Assembly: GCF_006439395.2 (NCBI RefSeq)
Contig: NZ_CP083950.1
Location: forward strand, 4,126,001 to 4,190,000
Origin: Mesorhizobium sp. B4-1-4
GTDB lineage: Bacteria; Pseudomonadota; Alphaproteobacteria; Rhizobiales; Rhizobiaceae
Length of the DNA: 64,000 nucleotides
Reading direction: 5' to 3'
Below, piece after piece: positions 52,393 through 60,034 of the stretch (position 1 is the first letter of the stretch; each line of letters begins with the position of its first letter). Below the pieces are notes generated by a model. It saw only the letters and a list, made by a program, of their open reading frames with translations, searched no databases and had not been told where the DNA came from. The translations under genes were made by a program, and so were the position numbers.

Positions 52393-53250
52393 ATGGCCGC
52401 CATCCCGCGCAAGAATATCCTGGAGAAATTCCGCAAGATGATCGCCGAGGGCGTGCCGATCGTCGGCGGCGGCGCCGGCACCGGCCTGTCGGCCAAGGCC
52501 GAGGAGGCCGGCGGCATCGACCTGATCATCATCTACAATTCCGGCCGCTACCGCATGGCTGGACGCGGCTCGGCCGCCGGGCTGCTCGCCTATGGCAATG
52601 CCAACGAGATCGTCAAGGAAATGGCCTACGAGGTGCTGCCGGTGGTCAAGCGCACGCCGGTGCTGGCCGGCGTCAACGGCACCGATCCGTTCGTCATCAT
52701 GCCGCTGCTGTTGGCCGAGCTGAAGACAATGGGCTTTTCCGGCGTACAGAATTTTCCGACCATCGGCCTGTTCGACGGCACCATGCGCCAGAGTTTCGAG
52801 GAGACCGGCATGGGCTTCGGGCTGGAAGTCGACATGGTCGCCGAGGCGCACAAGCTCGATCTGCTCACCACGCCATACGTGTTCAATCCGGAAGAGGCGC
52901 GCGCCATGACCAAGGCCGGCGCCGATATCGTCGTCGCCCATATGGGCGTCACCACTGGCGGCTCGATCGGCGCCACCTCGGCCAAGTCGCTCGACGACTG
53001 CATCGTCGCGATCGACGCCATCGCCGAGGCCGCCCGCGCGGTGCGCAAGGACGTCATCCTGCTTTGCCATGGCGGCCCGATCTCGATGCCGGACGACGCC
53101 GGCTACATCCTCTCCCATGCCAAGGGCCTGCACGGCTTCTATGGCGCCAGTTCGATGGAGCGGCTGCCGGCGGAAGCCGCGATCGCCAGACAGACCGCTG
53201 ATTTCAAGGCTGTGACCCTTGGCGACAAGACCAGGAAAAAGAAGGGATGA
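52393..53250 (+). CDS. PEP-hydrolase-like TIM-barrel protein
   Basis: Protein of 285 residues. Conserved blocks are PIVGGGAGTGLSAKAEEAGG, DLIIIYNSGRYRMAGRGSAA, PVLAGVNGTDPF, FPTIGLFDGTMRQSFEETGM and LLCHGGPISMPDDAGY. It belongs to the phosphoenolpyruvate hydrolase-like / TIM-barrel signal transduction family, related to PEP mutase-type barrels. The reaction is not established for most members. Directly follows the Tm-1-like gene and precedes a cupin gene by six bases, so the three act together. Confidence 0.9.
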   Translation: MAAIPRKNILEKFRKMIAEGVPIVGGGAGTGLSAKAEEAGGIDLIIIYNSGRYRMAGRGSAAGLLAYGNANEIVKEMAYEVLPVVKRTPVLAGVNGTDPFVIMPLLLAELKTMGFSGVQNFPTIGLFDGTMRQSFEETGMGFGLEVDMVAEAHKLDLLTTPYVFNPEEARAMTKAGADIVVAHMGVTTGGSIGATSAKSLDDCIVAIDAIAEAARAVRKDVILLCHGGPISMPDDAGYILSHAKGLHGFYGASSMERLPAEAAIARQTADFKAVTLGDKTRKKKG

Positions 53251-53256
53251 TGGGAG

Positions 53257-53673
53257 ATGACCGACAAGAGCAAGGTGTTTGTTTACCCGAAGGATGTCAG
53301 TGCCTTCGGCTTCGACTGGGGAAAATTGTCGTTGACGGTGGCGCCGGAAGTGAATGGTGCAACCCGCTTTTCCGGCGGCGTCGTCGACCTGCCATCGGGC
53401 AAGGGCCATACGCGCCACAACCACCCGGGCGCGGAAGAAATCATCTTCGTCATCTCGGGCCATGGCGAACAGATGGTCGAGGACGAGCAGGGCAATCCAA
53501 TGGTCGAAAAAGTCGGCCCTGGCTGCACGATCTATGTGCCGGAGAGCCGGTTCCATTCGACGCTCAACACCGGTGATGGACCGATGCAGCTCTTCGTCGT
53601 CTATTCGCCGGCCGGGCCGGAATTGGCGCTGCGGGAACTGCCGGATTTCCGATTGATGCCGGCGGGGGAGTGA
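53257..53673 (+). CDS. Single-domain cupin protein
   Basis: Protein of 138 residues. Cupin motif 1 is GKGHTRHNHPGAEEIIFVISG (His-x-His, Glu) and motif 2 is GPGCTIYVPESRFHSTLNTG (His), giving the standard 3-His/1-Glu metal site. Such small cupins are isomerases, dioxygenases or sugar-binding proteins; its role here is unknown. Third gene of the TetR-controlled operon, with RBS GGGAGATG just upstream. Confidence 0.9.
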   Translation: MTDKSKVFVYPKDVSAFGFDWGKLSLTVAPEVNGATRFSGGVVDLPSGKGHTRHNHPGAEEIIFVISGHGEQMVEDEQGNPMVEKVGPGCTIYVPESRFHSTLNTGDGPMQLFVVYSPAGPELALRELPDFRLMPAGE

Positions 53674-53689
53674 CTGATGTGCCAGGGCA

Positions 53690-53864
53690 GCGCCGCCCCT
53701 CATTGTCCTGCCGGACATTTCTCCCCGTATAGTGACGGGGAGAAAGACGCTTTCATCAGCGCACCCGCCGATTTTCAGCGTTGCAAGACGAGCGCCGAGG
53801 TTGCGACTGCTGTCTTCTCCCCGTCACTATACGGGGAGAAGGTGCCGGCGGATGAGGGGCGGCG
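53690..53864. repeat. Palindromic intergenic repeat with two inner hairpins, family 4
   Basis: Outer arms CGCCGCCCCTCAT and ATGAGGGGCGGCG flank two inverted units, TTCTCCCCGTATAGTGACGG and CCGTCACTATACGGGGAGAA. The layout is like the family 1 repeat, but the inner sequence differs. It lies between convergent genes and may serve as a bidirectional terminator. Confidence 0.8.
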
Positions 53865-53879
53865 CCGACCTTTATCCAA

Positions 53880-55070
53880 TCAGGCCACCCCGCCTCTATT
53901 CCACCCCCTGCCCCGATCCCCAAACATCACATAGCCCGTCTCGGTTACGGCAAGAGTATCCTCCAGCTTGATGAATCCGCGCGTCGGGTGGAGCATGGTC
54001 GTCTCGACCGACAGCACCATGTTCTTTTCCAGCGGCTTGGCCGCGTAGGTGCCTTCATAGGTCACCGGATGGTTGGTCATCAGGAACGGCGCTTCGTGCG
54101 TGATCAGCCCCATGCCGTGGGCGAAGAAATCGGTGTACGCCGCGACCTTCGAGGCCTTCAGCACGCCCTCGGCATGCGCAATCATGTCGCCGCCCAGCGT
54201 GCCCGCCCTGACCTTCGAGAACGCCGCCTGCTGCACCGTCTCGACCTCGGCCAGGAGATCCTCGAGCTCGGCATCCGGTTCGCCAAGAAGGCCCATCCGG
54301 CAGAGGTCGCCGATATAGCCGTGGTAGTTGCCGCCGGAATCGATCGACAGCACCTCGCCCTTCTTCCACGCCTGGCCTGATGAAGCGCGGTTGTGGCTGG
54401 AGCCCAGCGTCAGCAGGCAATATTCGAAATGCGCGCCGCGATTGGTCTCCTCGCGCCGCAGTTGCTCGATGATCTCGGCCTTGCTCGTGCCTTCGCGTGC
54501 CCAGGCGATGGTCGCCAGCATGGAATCGGTGATCAGTTCGGAGGCCATGCGCAGCTTCTCCAGCTCGGCATCGGTCTTGATGGCGCGCATGCGCTCCAGC
54601 ATGTCGGTCGCATCGACAAGCCTGGCGTCCGGCAGCGCCTTGCGGATCAGCGTGTAGGCGTCGGACGGCAGGAAGGCAGGCTCGATGCCGATGCGCGCAC
54701 CTGCCTTGCCGATCTTCTGCAAATGCTCGACGGCAAGGTTCGCGGCGTCTAGCGTGCCCCAGCAGGCGGCATGCAGTGTCGGTGTCCAGAACGGATGGTT
54801 CTGGTGCTCGCCGCCTTCCATTTTATTGCCGATATAGGCCGCGTGCTCCGGTCCGCCCTTCTCGTAGATGACAACGGGCAGATAGCGGCTGTGGCCGATC
54901 GCATCCATGGCGGCGAAGAAGATGAACTTGTAGCCGCCGAGCAGATACTGCGTGTTGTGCTTGGAGGTCGCGAGCAGCACATCGATGCCGGCCTCCTCCA
55001 ACAGCCGGTCGACTCTCGCCTGGTCGAACGGGACAGTGCTGACGGCATTCTTGCCCGGCGCAACGTTCAT
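53880..55070 (-). CDS. M24-family metallopeptidase (Xaa-Pro dipeptidase/creatinase type)
   Basis: Protein of 396 residues from the ATG at 55070 with AGGGAGA upstream. An N-terminal creatinase-like domain is followed by the pita-bread catalytic domain. The five metal ligands appear as Asp in SIDSGGNYHG, Asp in YIGDLCRMG, His in FFAHGMGLITHE, Glu in LSVETTMLHP and Glu in FIKLEDTLAV. It cleaves X-Pro peptide bonds or related amides. Divergent from the Dpp/Opp-type importer at 55444, which suggests that imported peptides are its substrate. Confidence 0.9.
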   Translation of the reverse strand: MNVAPGKNAVSTVPFDQARVDRLLEEAGIDVLLATSKHNTQYLLGGYKFIFFAAMDAIGHSRYLPVVIYEKGGPEHAAYIGNKMEGGEHQNHPFWTPTLHAACWGTLDAANLAVEHLQKIGKAGARIGIEPAFLPSDAYTLIRKALPDARLVDATDMLERMRAIKTDAELEKLRMASELITDSMLATIAWAREGTSKAEIIEQLRREETNRGAHFEYCLLTLGSSHNRASSGQAWKKGEVLSIDSGGNYHGYIGDLCRMGLLGEPDAELEDLLAEVETVQQAAFSKVRAGTLGGDMIAHAEGVLKASKVAAYTDFFAHGMGLITHEAPFLMTNHPVTYEGTYAAKPLEKNMVLSVETTMLHPTRGFIKLEDTLAVTETGYVMFGDRGRGWNRGGVA

Positions 55071-55233
55071 CTCTCTATCTCCCTGAATTGCCCGTGATCG
55101 GCGCGGCTCCGCTCCCGATCCGATGGCGCGCGGCCAAATCTGTACCATTTTGTCTTCTCTGGTCTATCCAGAATACGCGAATAGACCGGATTGAGGATAG
55201 ATAAGTCGCCATTCGCCCTTTATCCTGTCAATT

Positions 55234-55244
55234 TGGTCCTACCA
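55234..55244. promoter_or_regulatory. FCD/GntR-type operator (site C) in a divergent peptide-transport promoter region
   Basis: TGGTCCTACCA keeps the TGGT-N3-ACCA frame of sites A and B. It lies in the divergent gap 55071-55443, which shows no gene, 200 bases before the peptide-binding gene and 164 before the peptidase gene. Confidence 0.5.
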
Positions 55245-55443
55245 GATAGGCAAAAATGCACCCGCGCGACGAAACTGGTCCAGCGGACGAAAATTTCAAA
55301 GCCAAGCGAGGGTGCGCCAATTCCGTCTCTGGCGAAACCCTCGGCAAGGCTCATAATCGCCGCCGCGAGGATACCGATGCGCTTGCCGGCATCCGAGGGG
55401 ACTTGTCGCGCCACGCGGGTCGCGCAGAGGAGGGAGTTAAATC

Positions 55444-57054
55444 ATGTCGGATTTCACGATTTCGAGACGCAAGATGCTTGCCGGCTCGGCGATGCTGCTG
55501 GCCTCCACGGCCATGCCGTCGCTCGGCTGGGCACAGACGCCGAAGAAGGGTGGCCGGCTGGTGCTCGCCGCCGATTCCGAGCCACACAACCTCAACCCGG
55601 CGATCGTCGCCTCCAACGGCGTCTTCTTCATCTCCAGCAAGATCGTGGAAACGCTGGCCGAAGCCTCTTTCGACGGCAAGGATGGGCTTGCCCCCCGCCT
55701 GGCGGTTAGTTGGGAAGCTGCGGCCGACGGGCTGTCGGCGACCTTCAAGCTGCGCGAAGGCGTCAAATGGCACGACGGCAAGCCGTTCACCTCGGCCGAC
55801 GTCGCCTTCTCGGCGCTGCAGATCTGGAAGCCGCTGCAGAATCTCGGCCGCACCGTGTTCAAGGACCTTGCCGCCGTCGACACCCCGGACGATTTCACCG
55901 CCGTGTTCAAGTTCGCCAAGCCGACGCCGTTCCAGCTGATCCGCAATGCGCTGCCCGCGCTGAGCAGCGTCGTGCCCAAGCACATCTACGAGGTCGGCAA
56001 GATCGAGGACAACCCGGCCAACACCGCGCCCATCGGCACCGGCCCGTTCAAGTTCGGCGAGTATAAGGCCGGCCAGTATTACCGGCTGACCAGGAACACG
56101 GACTACTGGGGCAAGGACGAGCCCTATCTCGACGAGATCATCTATCAGGTGTTGCCCGACCGCACCTCGGCAGCGAGCGCGCTGGAAGCCGAAGAAATCC
56201 AACTCGCCGCCTTCTCGGCGGTGCCGCTGGCAGACCTCGACCGTATTTCGAAGGTGCCGGGTCTGAAGGTCATCACCAAGGGCTATGAAGGTCTAACTTA
56301 TCAGCTCGTGGTCGAGATCAACCATCGCCGCAAGGGACTGGCCGACCTCAAGGTGCGCCAGGCAATCGCGCATGCCATCGACAAGGATTTCGTCGTTAAG
56401 ACGGTGTTCCTCGGCTATGCCGCCACCGCCACCGGCCCGGTGCCGAAGAACGATCCGCAATTCTACACCGCCGACGTGCCGACCTATCCATTCGACGTCG
56501 CCAAGGCCAACGCGCTGCTCGACGAGGCCGGCTACAAAAGGGGTGCCGACGGCAACCGCTTCTCGCTCAAGCTGCTGCCGGCGCCCTATTTCAACGAGAC
56601 GAAACAGTTCGGCGACTATCTGCGTCAGGCGCTTGCCGCCATCGGCATTGACGCGCAGCTGGTCAACAACGACTCCGCCGCGCACATCAAGGCCGTCTAC
56701 ACCGACCACGCCTTCGACCTCGCCGTCGGCCCGCCTGTGTTCCGTGGCGACCCCGCGATCTCGACCACCATACTGGTGCAGAGCGGCATTCCAGACGGCG
56801 TGCCATTCTCCAACCAGGGCGGCTACAAGAACGACGCCCTCGACGCGCTGATCACCAAAGCGTCGGAGACGCTCGACACATCCGCCCGTACCGACCTCTA
56901 TAAGCAGTTCCAGAAGGAGGTCGCCGCCGACCTGCCGTTGATCAACGTCGCCGAATGGAGCTTCATCAGCGTCGCGAGTGACAAGGTCGGCAACATCGCC
57001 AACAATCCACGCTGGGCGGTTTCGAACTGGGCGGACACCTATCTGGAATCGTGA
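55444..57054 (+). CDS. Periplasmic peptide-binding protein, DppA/OppA family
   Basis: Protein of 536 residues (family 5 receptor). The N-terminus SDFTISRRKMLAGSAMLLAS resembles a twin-arginine-like or Sec signal, cleaved near GWAQTPKK. Family features are GGRLVLAADSEPHNLNPAI at the start, KPFTSADVAFSALQIW, and TGPFKFGEYKAGQYYRLTRN. It binds peptides, opines or similar compounds for the importer encoded downstream (57205-60807). GGAGGGAGTTAAATC precedes the ATG. Confidence 0.93.
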   Translation: MSDFTISRRKMLAGSAMLLASTAMPSLGWAQTPKKGGRLVLAADSEPHNLNPAIVASNGVFFISSKIVETLAEASFDGKDGLAPRLAVSWEAAADGLSATFKLREGVKWHDGKPFTSADVAFSALQIWKPLQNLGRTVFKDLAAVDTPDDFTAVFKFAKPTPFQLIRNALPALSSVVPKHIYEVGKIEDNPANTAPIGTGPFKFGEYKAGQYYRLTRNTDYWGKDEPYLDEIIYQVLPDRTSAASALEAEEIQLAAFSAVPLADLDRISKVPGLKVITKGYEGLTYQLVVEINHRRKGLADLKVRQAIAHAIDKDFVVKTVFLGYAATATGPVPKNDPQFYTADVPTYPFDVAKANALLDEAGYKRGADGNRFSLKLLPAPYFNETKQFGDYLRQALAAIGIDAQLVNNDSAAHIKAVYTDHAFDLAVGPPVFRGDPAISTTILVQSGIPDGVPFSNQGGYKNDALDALITKASETLDTSARTDLYKQFQKEVAADLPLINVAEWSFISVASDKVGNIANNPRWAVSNWADTYLES

Positions 57055-57123
57055 CAGATTTGCGCGGATGAAAGTTCGCGAAGAAATCCGTGTTGAGACA
57101 TGGCCTACGGCCGGGTTTCTTCA

Positions 57124-57157
57124 CACCCCCCTCTGTCCGGCAGGACAGAGGGGGGTG
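57124..57157 (+). repeat. Perfect 15-bp palindrome between binding-protein and permease genes
   Basis: CACCCCCCTCTGTCC pairs with GGACAGAGGGGGGTG around GGCA. It is the outer arm pair of the family 1 repeat with the middle removed, so it looks like a deletion derivative. The position suggests it also acts as the intercistronic stem-loop of this operon. Confidence 0.75.
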
Positions 57158-57204
57158 CCTAGGCGCAATCCTGACCAGCGTATCGCCACACCTTGGAGGC
57201 GCAC

Positions 57205-58191
57205 ATGACCCGCGCCCTCATCCTCCTCCGCCGTCGCCTCGTCGGCAGCATCTTCGTGCTGTTGATCGTCGTCATCGGCACCTTCCTGCTTCTCGAAGCC
57301 GCCCCCGGCGATGCGGTCGATGCCTACATCGTCTCCACCGGCGGCGATGCCGGCATGATCGAGCTGCTGCGCCACCGCTGGGGTCTCGACCAATCCGAGG
57401 TGACGCGGCTCGCCAACTATCTCTGGGCGCTGCTGCATCTCGATCTCGGCCAGTCGGTGACGTTCTCCAGGCCGATCCGCGACGTGATCCTCGAGCGCTT
57501 GCCCAACACGCTGCTGCTGATGGTCAGCGCCACCGCGCTGTCCTTCGGGCTGGGTTCCACCCTCGGCATCTATGCCGGCGCACGGCCAGGCAGCTTCCGC
57601 GACCGCTTCCTGTCGATCGGCTCGCTGGCGCTGTATGCCGTGCCGGGTTTCTGGCTCGGCCTGGTGCTGATCGTGATCTTTGCCGTCGACCTGCGCTGGC
57701 TGCCGATCGGCGGCATCGAGACCCTGGCTTCGGACAGGACCGGCCTCGACCGCGTCGCCGACATCGCCATCCATTTGGTGCTGCCGGTCTCAGCACTCGG
57801 CTTCATTTACCTCGCCCTCTATCTGCGCATGATGCGCGCCGGCATGGCGGAAGCCTGGCGGCAGGACTTCGTGCTGGCCGCCCGCGCCAGGGGGCTTTCG
57901 CGCCGCCGCATCGTGCTCGCCCACGTCGCCCGCAACGCATTGCTGCCGCTGGTCACCATGCTCGGCCTGCAGTCGGCGCAGATGCTTGGCGGCAGCGTCG
58001 TCATCGAAAGCGTCTTTTCCGTTCCGGGCCTCGGCCGGCTGGCGCAGGAAGCCGTCGCGGCGCGCGACACGCCATTGCTGCTCGGCATCATCCTCACCAG
58101 CGCCGTCCTTGTCATCGTCATCAACCTCCTCGTCGACATCGCCTACGCCTTGCTCGATCCGCGCGTCGGCGCCGGAGAGGCCGGCGCATGA
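57205..58191 (+). CDS. Peptide ABC transporter permease, DppB family
   Basis: Inner-membrane protein of 328 residues from the ATG at 57205 with GGAGG in front; a TTG at 57193 is less likely. The first span (LVGSIFVLLIVVIGTFLLLE) is followed by a periplasmic stretch and further spans. The EAA-type loop is WRQDFVLAARARGLSRRRIV, and GGSVVIESVFSVPGLGRLAQ is the DppB signature. Pairs with the DppC-type gene, which overlaps by 4 bases. Confidence 0.92.
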   Translation: MTRALILLRRRLVGSIFVLLIVVIGTFLLLEAAPGDAVDAYIVSTGGDAGMIELLRHRWGLDQSEVTRLANYLWALLHLDLGQSVTFSRPIRDVILERLPNTLLLMVSATALSFGLGSTLGIYAGARPGSFRDRFLSIGSLALYAVPGFWLGLVLIVIFAVDLRWLPIGGIETLASDRTGLDRVADIAIHLVLPVSALGFIYLALYLRMMRAGMAEAWRQDFVLAARARGLSRRRIVLAHVARNALLPLVTMLGLQSAQMLGGSVVIESVFSVPGLGRLAQEAVAARDTPLLLGIILTSAVLVIVINLLVDIAYALLDPRVGAGEAGA

Positions 58192-59018
58192 ACCCGCTCC
58201 GCCGTTTCCTGCGCACGCCTGAGGCAATCGCCGGCGCCATTCTTCTGGGCGCACTGGCCGCGATGGCGCTGTCCGCCTCGCTGCTGTTTCCCGGCGACCC
58301 GCAAGCCATCGCCGGCCCGGCGCTGCTGCCGCCCTTCCAGGACTGGTCGCTGCCGCTCGGCACCGACCGGCTCGGCCGTGACGTGCTGGCCGAGCTCTTC
58401 CATGGCGCCCGCACTTCGCTGGCTGTCGGCCTGGCGGCAGCGGCGGCGGCACTCGCGATCGGCGCCGTGGTCGGCACGCTGGCCGGCTTTGCCGGCGGCC
58501 TCCTCGACGAGGTGCTGATGCGCGTCACCGATGCTTTCCAGACCGTGCCCAGCTTCCTGCTGGCACTGGCTTTCGTCAGCGTCGTCGGACCGTCGCTCGG
58601 CATCGTCGTAATTGCCATCGCGCTCGGCACCTGGACCGGACCGGCGCGTGTCGCGCGTGCGGAAGTCCTCTCCATCCGTGAACGCGATTATGTCGCCGGC
58701 GCTCGCGTCATCGGCATGCATCCCCTGGAAATCGCCTTTCGTGAGGTGCTGCCCAATGCCTTGCCGCCGGTATTGGCGATGTCGTCGGTGATCGTCGCCG
58801 CGGCGATCCTGACCGAAGCGGCCTTGTCCTTCCTTGGCCTTGGCGACCCCAACCGCGTCACCTGGGGTGGCATGATCGCGGAAGGCCGCACGGTGCTGCG
58901 CACCGCACCCTTCCTGTCGATCGTTCCGGGTATCGCCTTGGTGCTGACCGTGCTTGGCGTCTATCTCGCCGGTGAAGGCATCGTCGAGACGACAGCGGTC
59001 AAGAAAGGCCTGTCTTGA
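58188..59018 (+). CDS. Peptide ABC transporter permease, DppC family
   Basis: Protein of 276 residues from the ATG at 58188. DppC features are LPLGTDRLGRDVLAELFHGA, the coupling loop IRERDYVAGARVIGMHPLEI, and AAILTEAALSFLGLGDPNRV. Its stop overlaps the TTG start of the first ATPase gene, so the genes are translationally coupled. Confidence 0.92.
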   Translation: MNPLRRFLRTPEAIAGAILLGALAAMALSASLLFPGDPQAIAGPALLPPFQDWSLPLGTDRLGRDVLAELFHGARTSLAVGLAAAAAALAIGAVVGTLAGFAGGLLDEVLMRVTDAFQTVPSFLLALAFVSVVGPSLGIVVIAIALGTWTGPARVARAEVLSIRERDYVAGARVIGMHPLEIAFREVLPNALPPVLAMSSVIVAAAILTEAALSFLGLGDPNRVTWGGMIAEGRTVLRTAPFLSIVPGIALVLTVLGVYLAGEGIVETTAVKKGLS

Positions 59019-60034
59019 CCTCGCTGGCTTCGATCCGCGACCTGGCGGTTAGCTATCGACGCGAAGGTGCCGAGGTGGCGGCGCTGAAGGGGATCAGCCT
59101 GGAGATCGCCGCAGGAGAACGTCTGGCGATCCTCGGTGAGAGCGGTTCCGGCAAAAGCACGCTGGCGCTGGCGATTGCAGGATTGCTGCCGGCAACCGCC
59201 AAGGTTGGAGGCCTCATCGAGTGGTCCTTGCCATCATCGCCGTCCTTTGGTGCCAAGGCATCCCCCTCTGCCCTGCCGGACATCTCCCCCTCAAGGGAGG
59301 AAATTAGCAGTTCCACTGTCGGTTCCCCCCTTGCTGCCGACGTAGTTGGCGAAGGTCGACATGCGGGCCTGATCTCCCCCCTTAACGGGGAGATGTCCGA
59401 CAGGACAGAGGGGGGCTTCCTAGAGCGCCGAGCGCAAAAGTCTGTGTCCAAACAAAGCCTGGCACCCCTCGGCGGCCGCGACATCGGCTTCGTGTTCCAG
59501 GATCCGTCCGCCAGCCTCGATCCCGTGATGACCATCGGCAAACAAATCGCCGAAGTGGCGCACACACATCTCGGCCTCGACTGGCGGGCATCATATGCGA
59601 GAGCCAAAACCCTGCTCGAACGCGTCCGCTTGCCCGATCCGGACGCAGCCCTGCGATCCTTCCCGCATCAACTCTCCGGCGGCCAGAAGCAACGCGCGGC
59701 AATTGCGGCTGCGATCGCCGCCGGGCCGAGATTGCTGATCGCCGACGAGGCGACCAGCGCACTCGACACCATCGTGCAGGCCGAGATCGTCGCCTTGATC
59801 CGCCGGTTGGTTGCGGAGGACGGCATGACGCTGCTGTTCATCAGTCACGACATCGCGCTGGCGGCCGAACTCGCCGAGCGCATTGCCGTGTTTCGGCACG
59901 GCAAACTGATCGAGCTTGGCACGACGGCGCGGATTGTGAATGCACCGACCGAACCCTACACACGTGCCCTGCTCGACGCTCATATCGGCCTCGATGCTGA
60001 CCCGCTGTTGAATCGCGGCGAGTTCCACGCATGA
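59015..60034 (+). CDS. Peptide ABC transporter ATPase (DppD type) with in-frame repeat insertion
   Basis: Protein of 339 residues starting with TTG at 59015. Walker A GESGSGKST is near residue 41, signature FPHQLSGGQKQRAAIAAAIA, Walker B LLIADEATSALD and H-loop FISHDIALA. Between the Walker A helix (LLPATAKVGGLIEW) and the Q-loop (GRDIGFVFQDPSASLDPVM) there are about 65 extra residues rich in Ser, Pro and Gly, encoded by the palindromic repeat at 59260-59417. The total is longer than expected for a DppD-type cassette with a short C-terminus. The insert lies near the Q-loop, so function may be altered or tolerated as a surface loop. Confidence 0.87.
   Translation: MTSLASIRDLAVSYRREGAEVAALKGISLEIAAGERLAILGESGSGKSTLALAIAGLLPATAKVGGLIEWSLPSSPSFGAKASPSALPDISPSREEISSSTVGSPLAADVVGEGRHAGLISPLNGEMSDRTEGGFLERRAQKSVSKQSLAPLGGRDIGFVFQDPSASLDPVMTIGKQIAEVAHTHLGLDWRASYARAKTLLERVRLPDPDAALRSFPHQLSGGQKQRAAIAAAIAAGPRLLIADEATSALDTIVQAEIVALIRRLVAEDGMTLLFISHDIALAAELAERIAVFRHGKLIELGTTARIVNAPTEPYTRALLDAHIGLDADPLLNRGEFHA
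59260..59417. repeat. Family 1 palindromic repeat inside a coding sequence
   Basis: Left arm CCCCCTCTGCCCTGCCGGAC and the inverted right arm GTCCGACAGGACAGAGGGGG have matched inner hairpins (CATCTCCCCCTCAAGGG, CCCTTAACGGGGAGATG). The element is about 156 bases, equal to 52 codons, and has no stop in the ATPase frame. Related to the copy at 25298-25453. Confidence 0.85.

Noticed and set aside
51739..53718. 659-codon open frame on the minus strand
   Set aside because: It is antisense to the Tm-1-like, PEP-hydrolase-like and cupin genes, which have clear family motifs; the minus frame shows no recognisable domain and is a high-GC shadow.
57090..59018. 642-codon open frame on the plus strand
   Set aside because: Mostly an out-of-frame Arg/Pro/His-rich reading of the DppB gene that only enters the true DppC frame near its end; the two permease genes explain the region.
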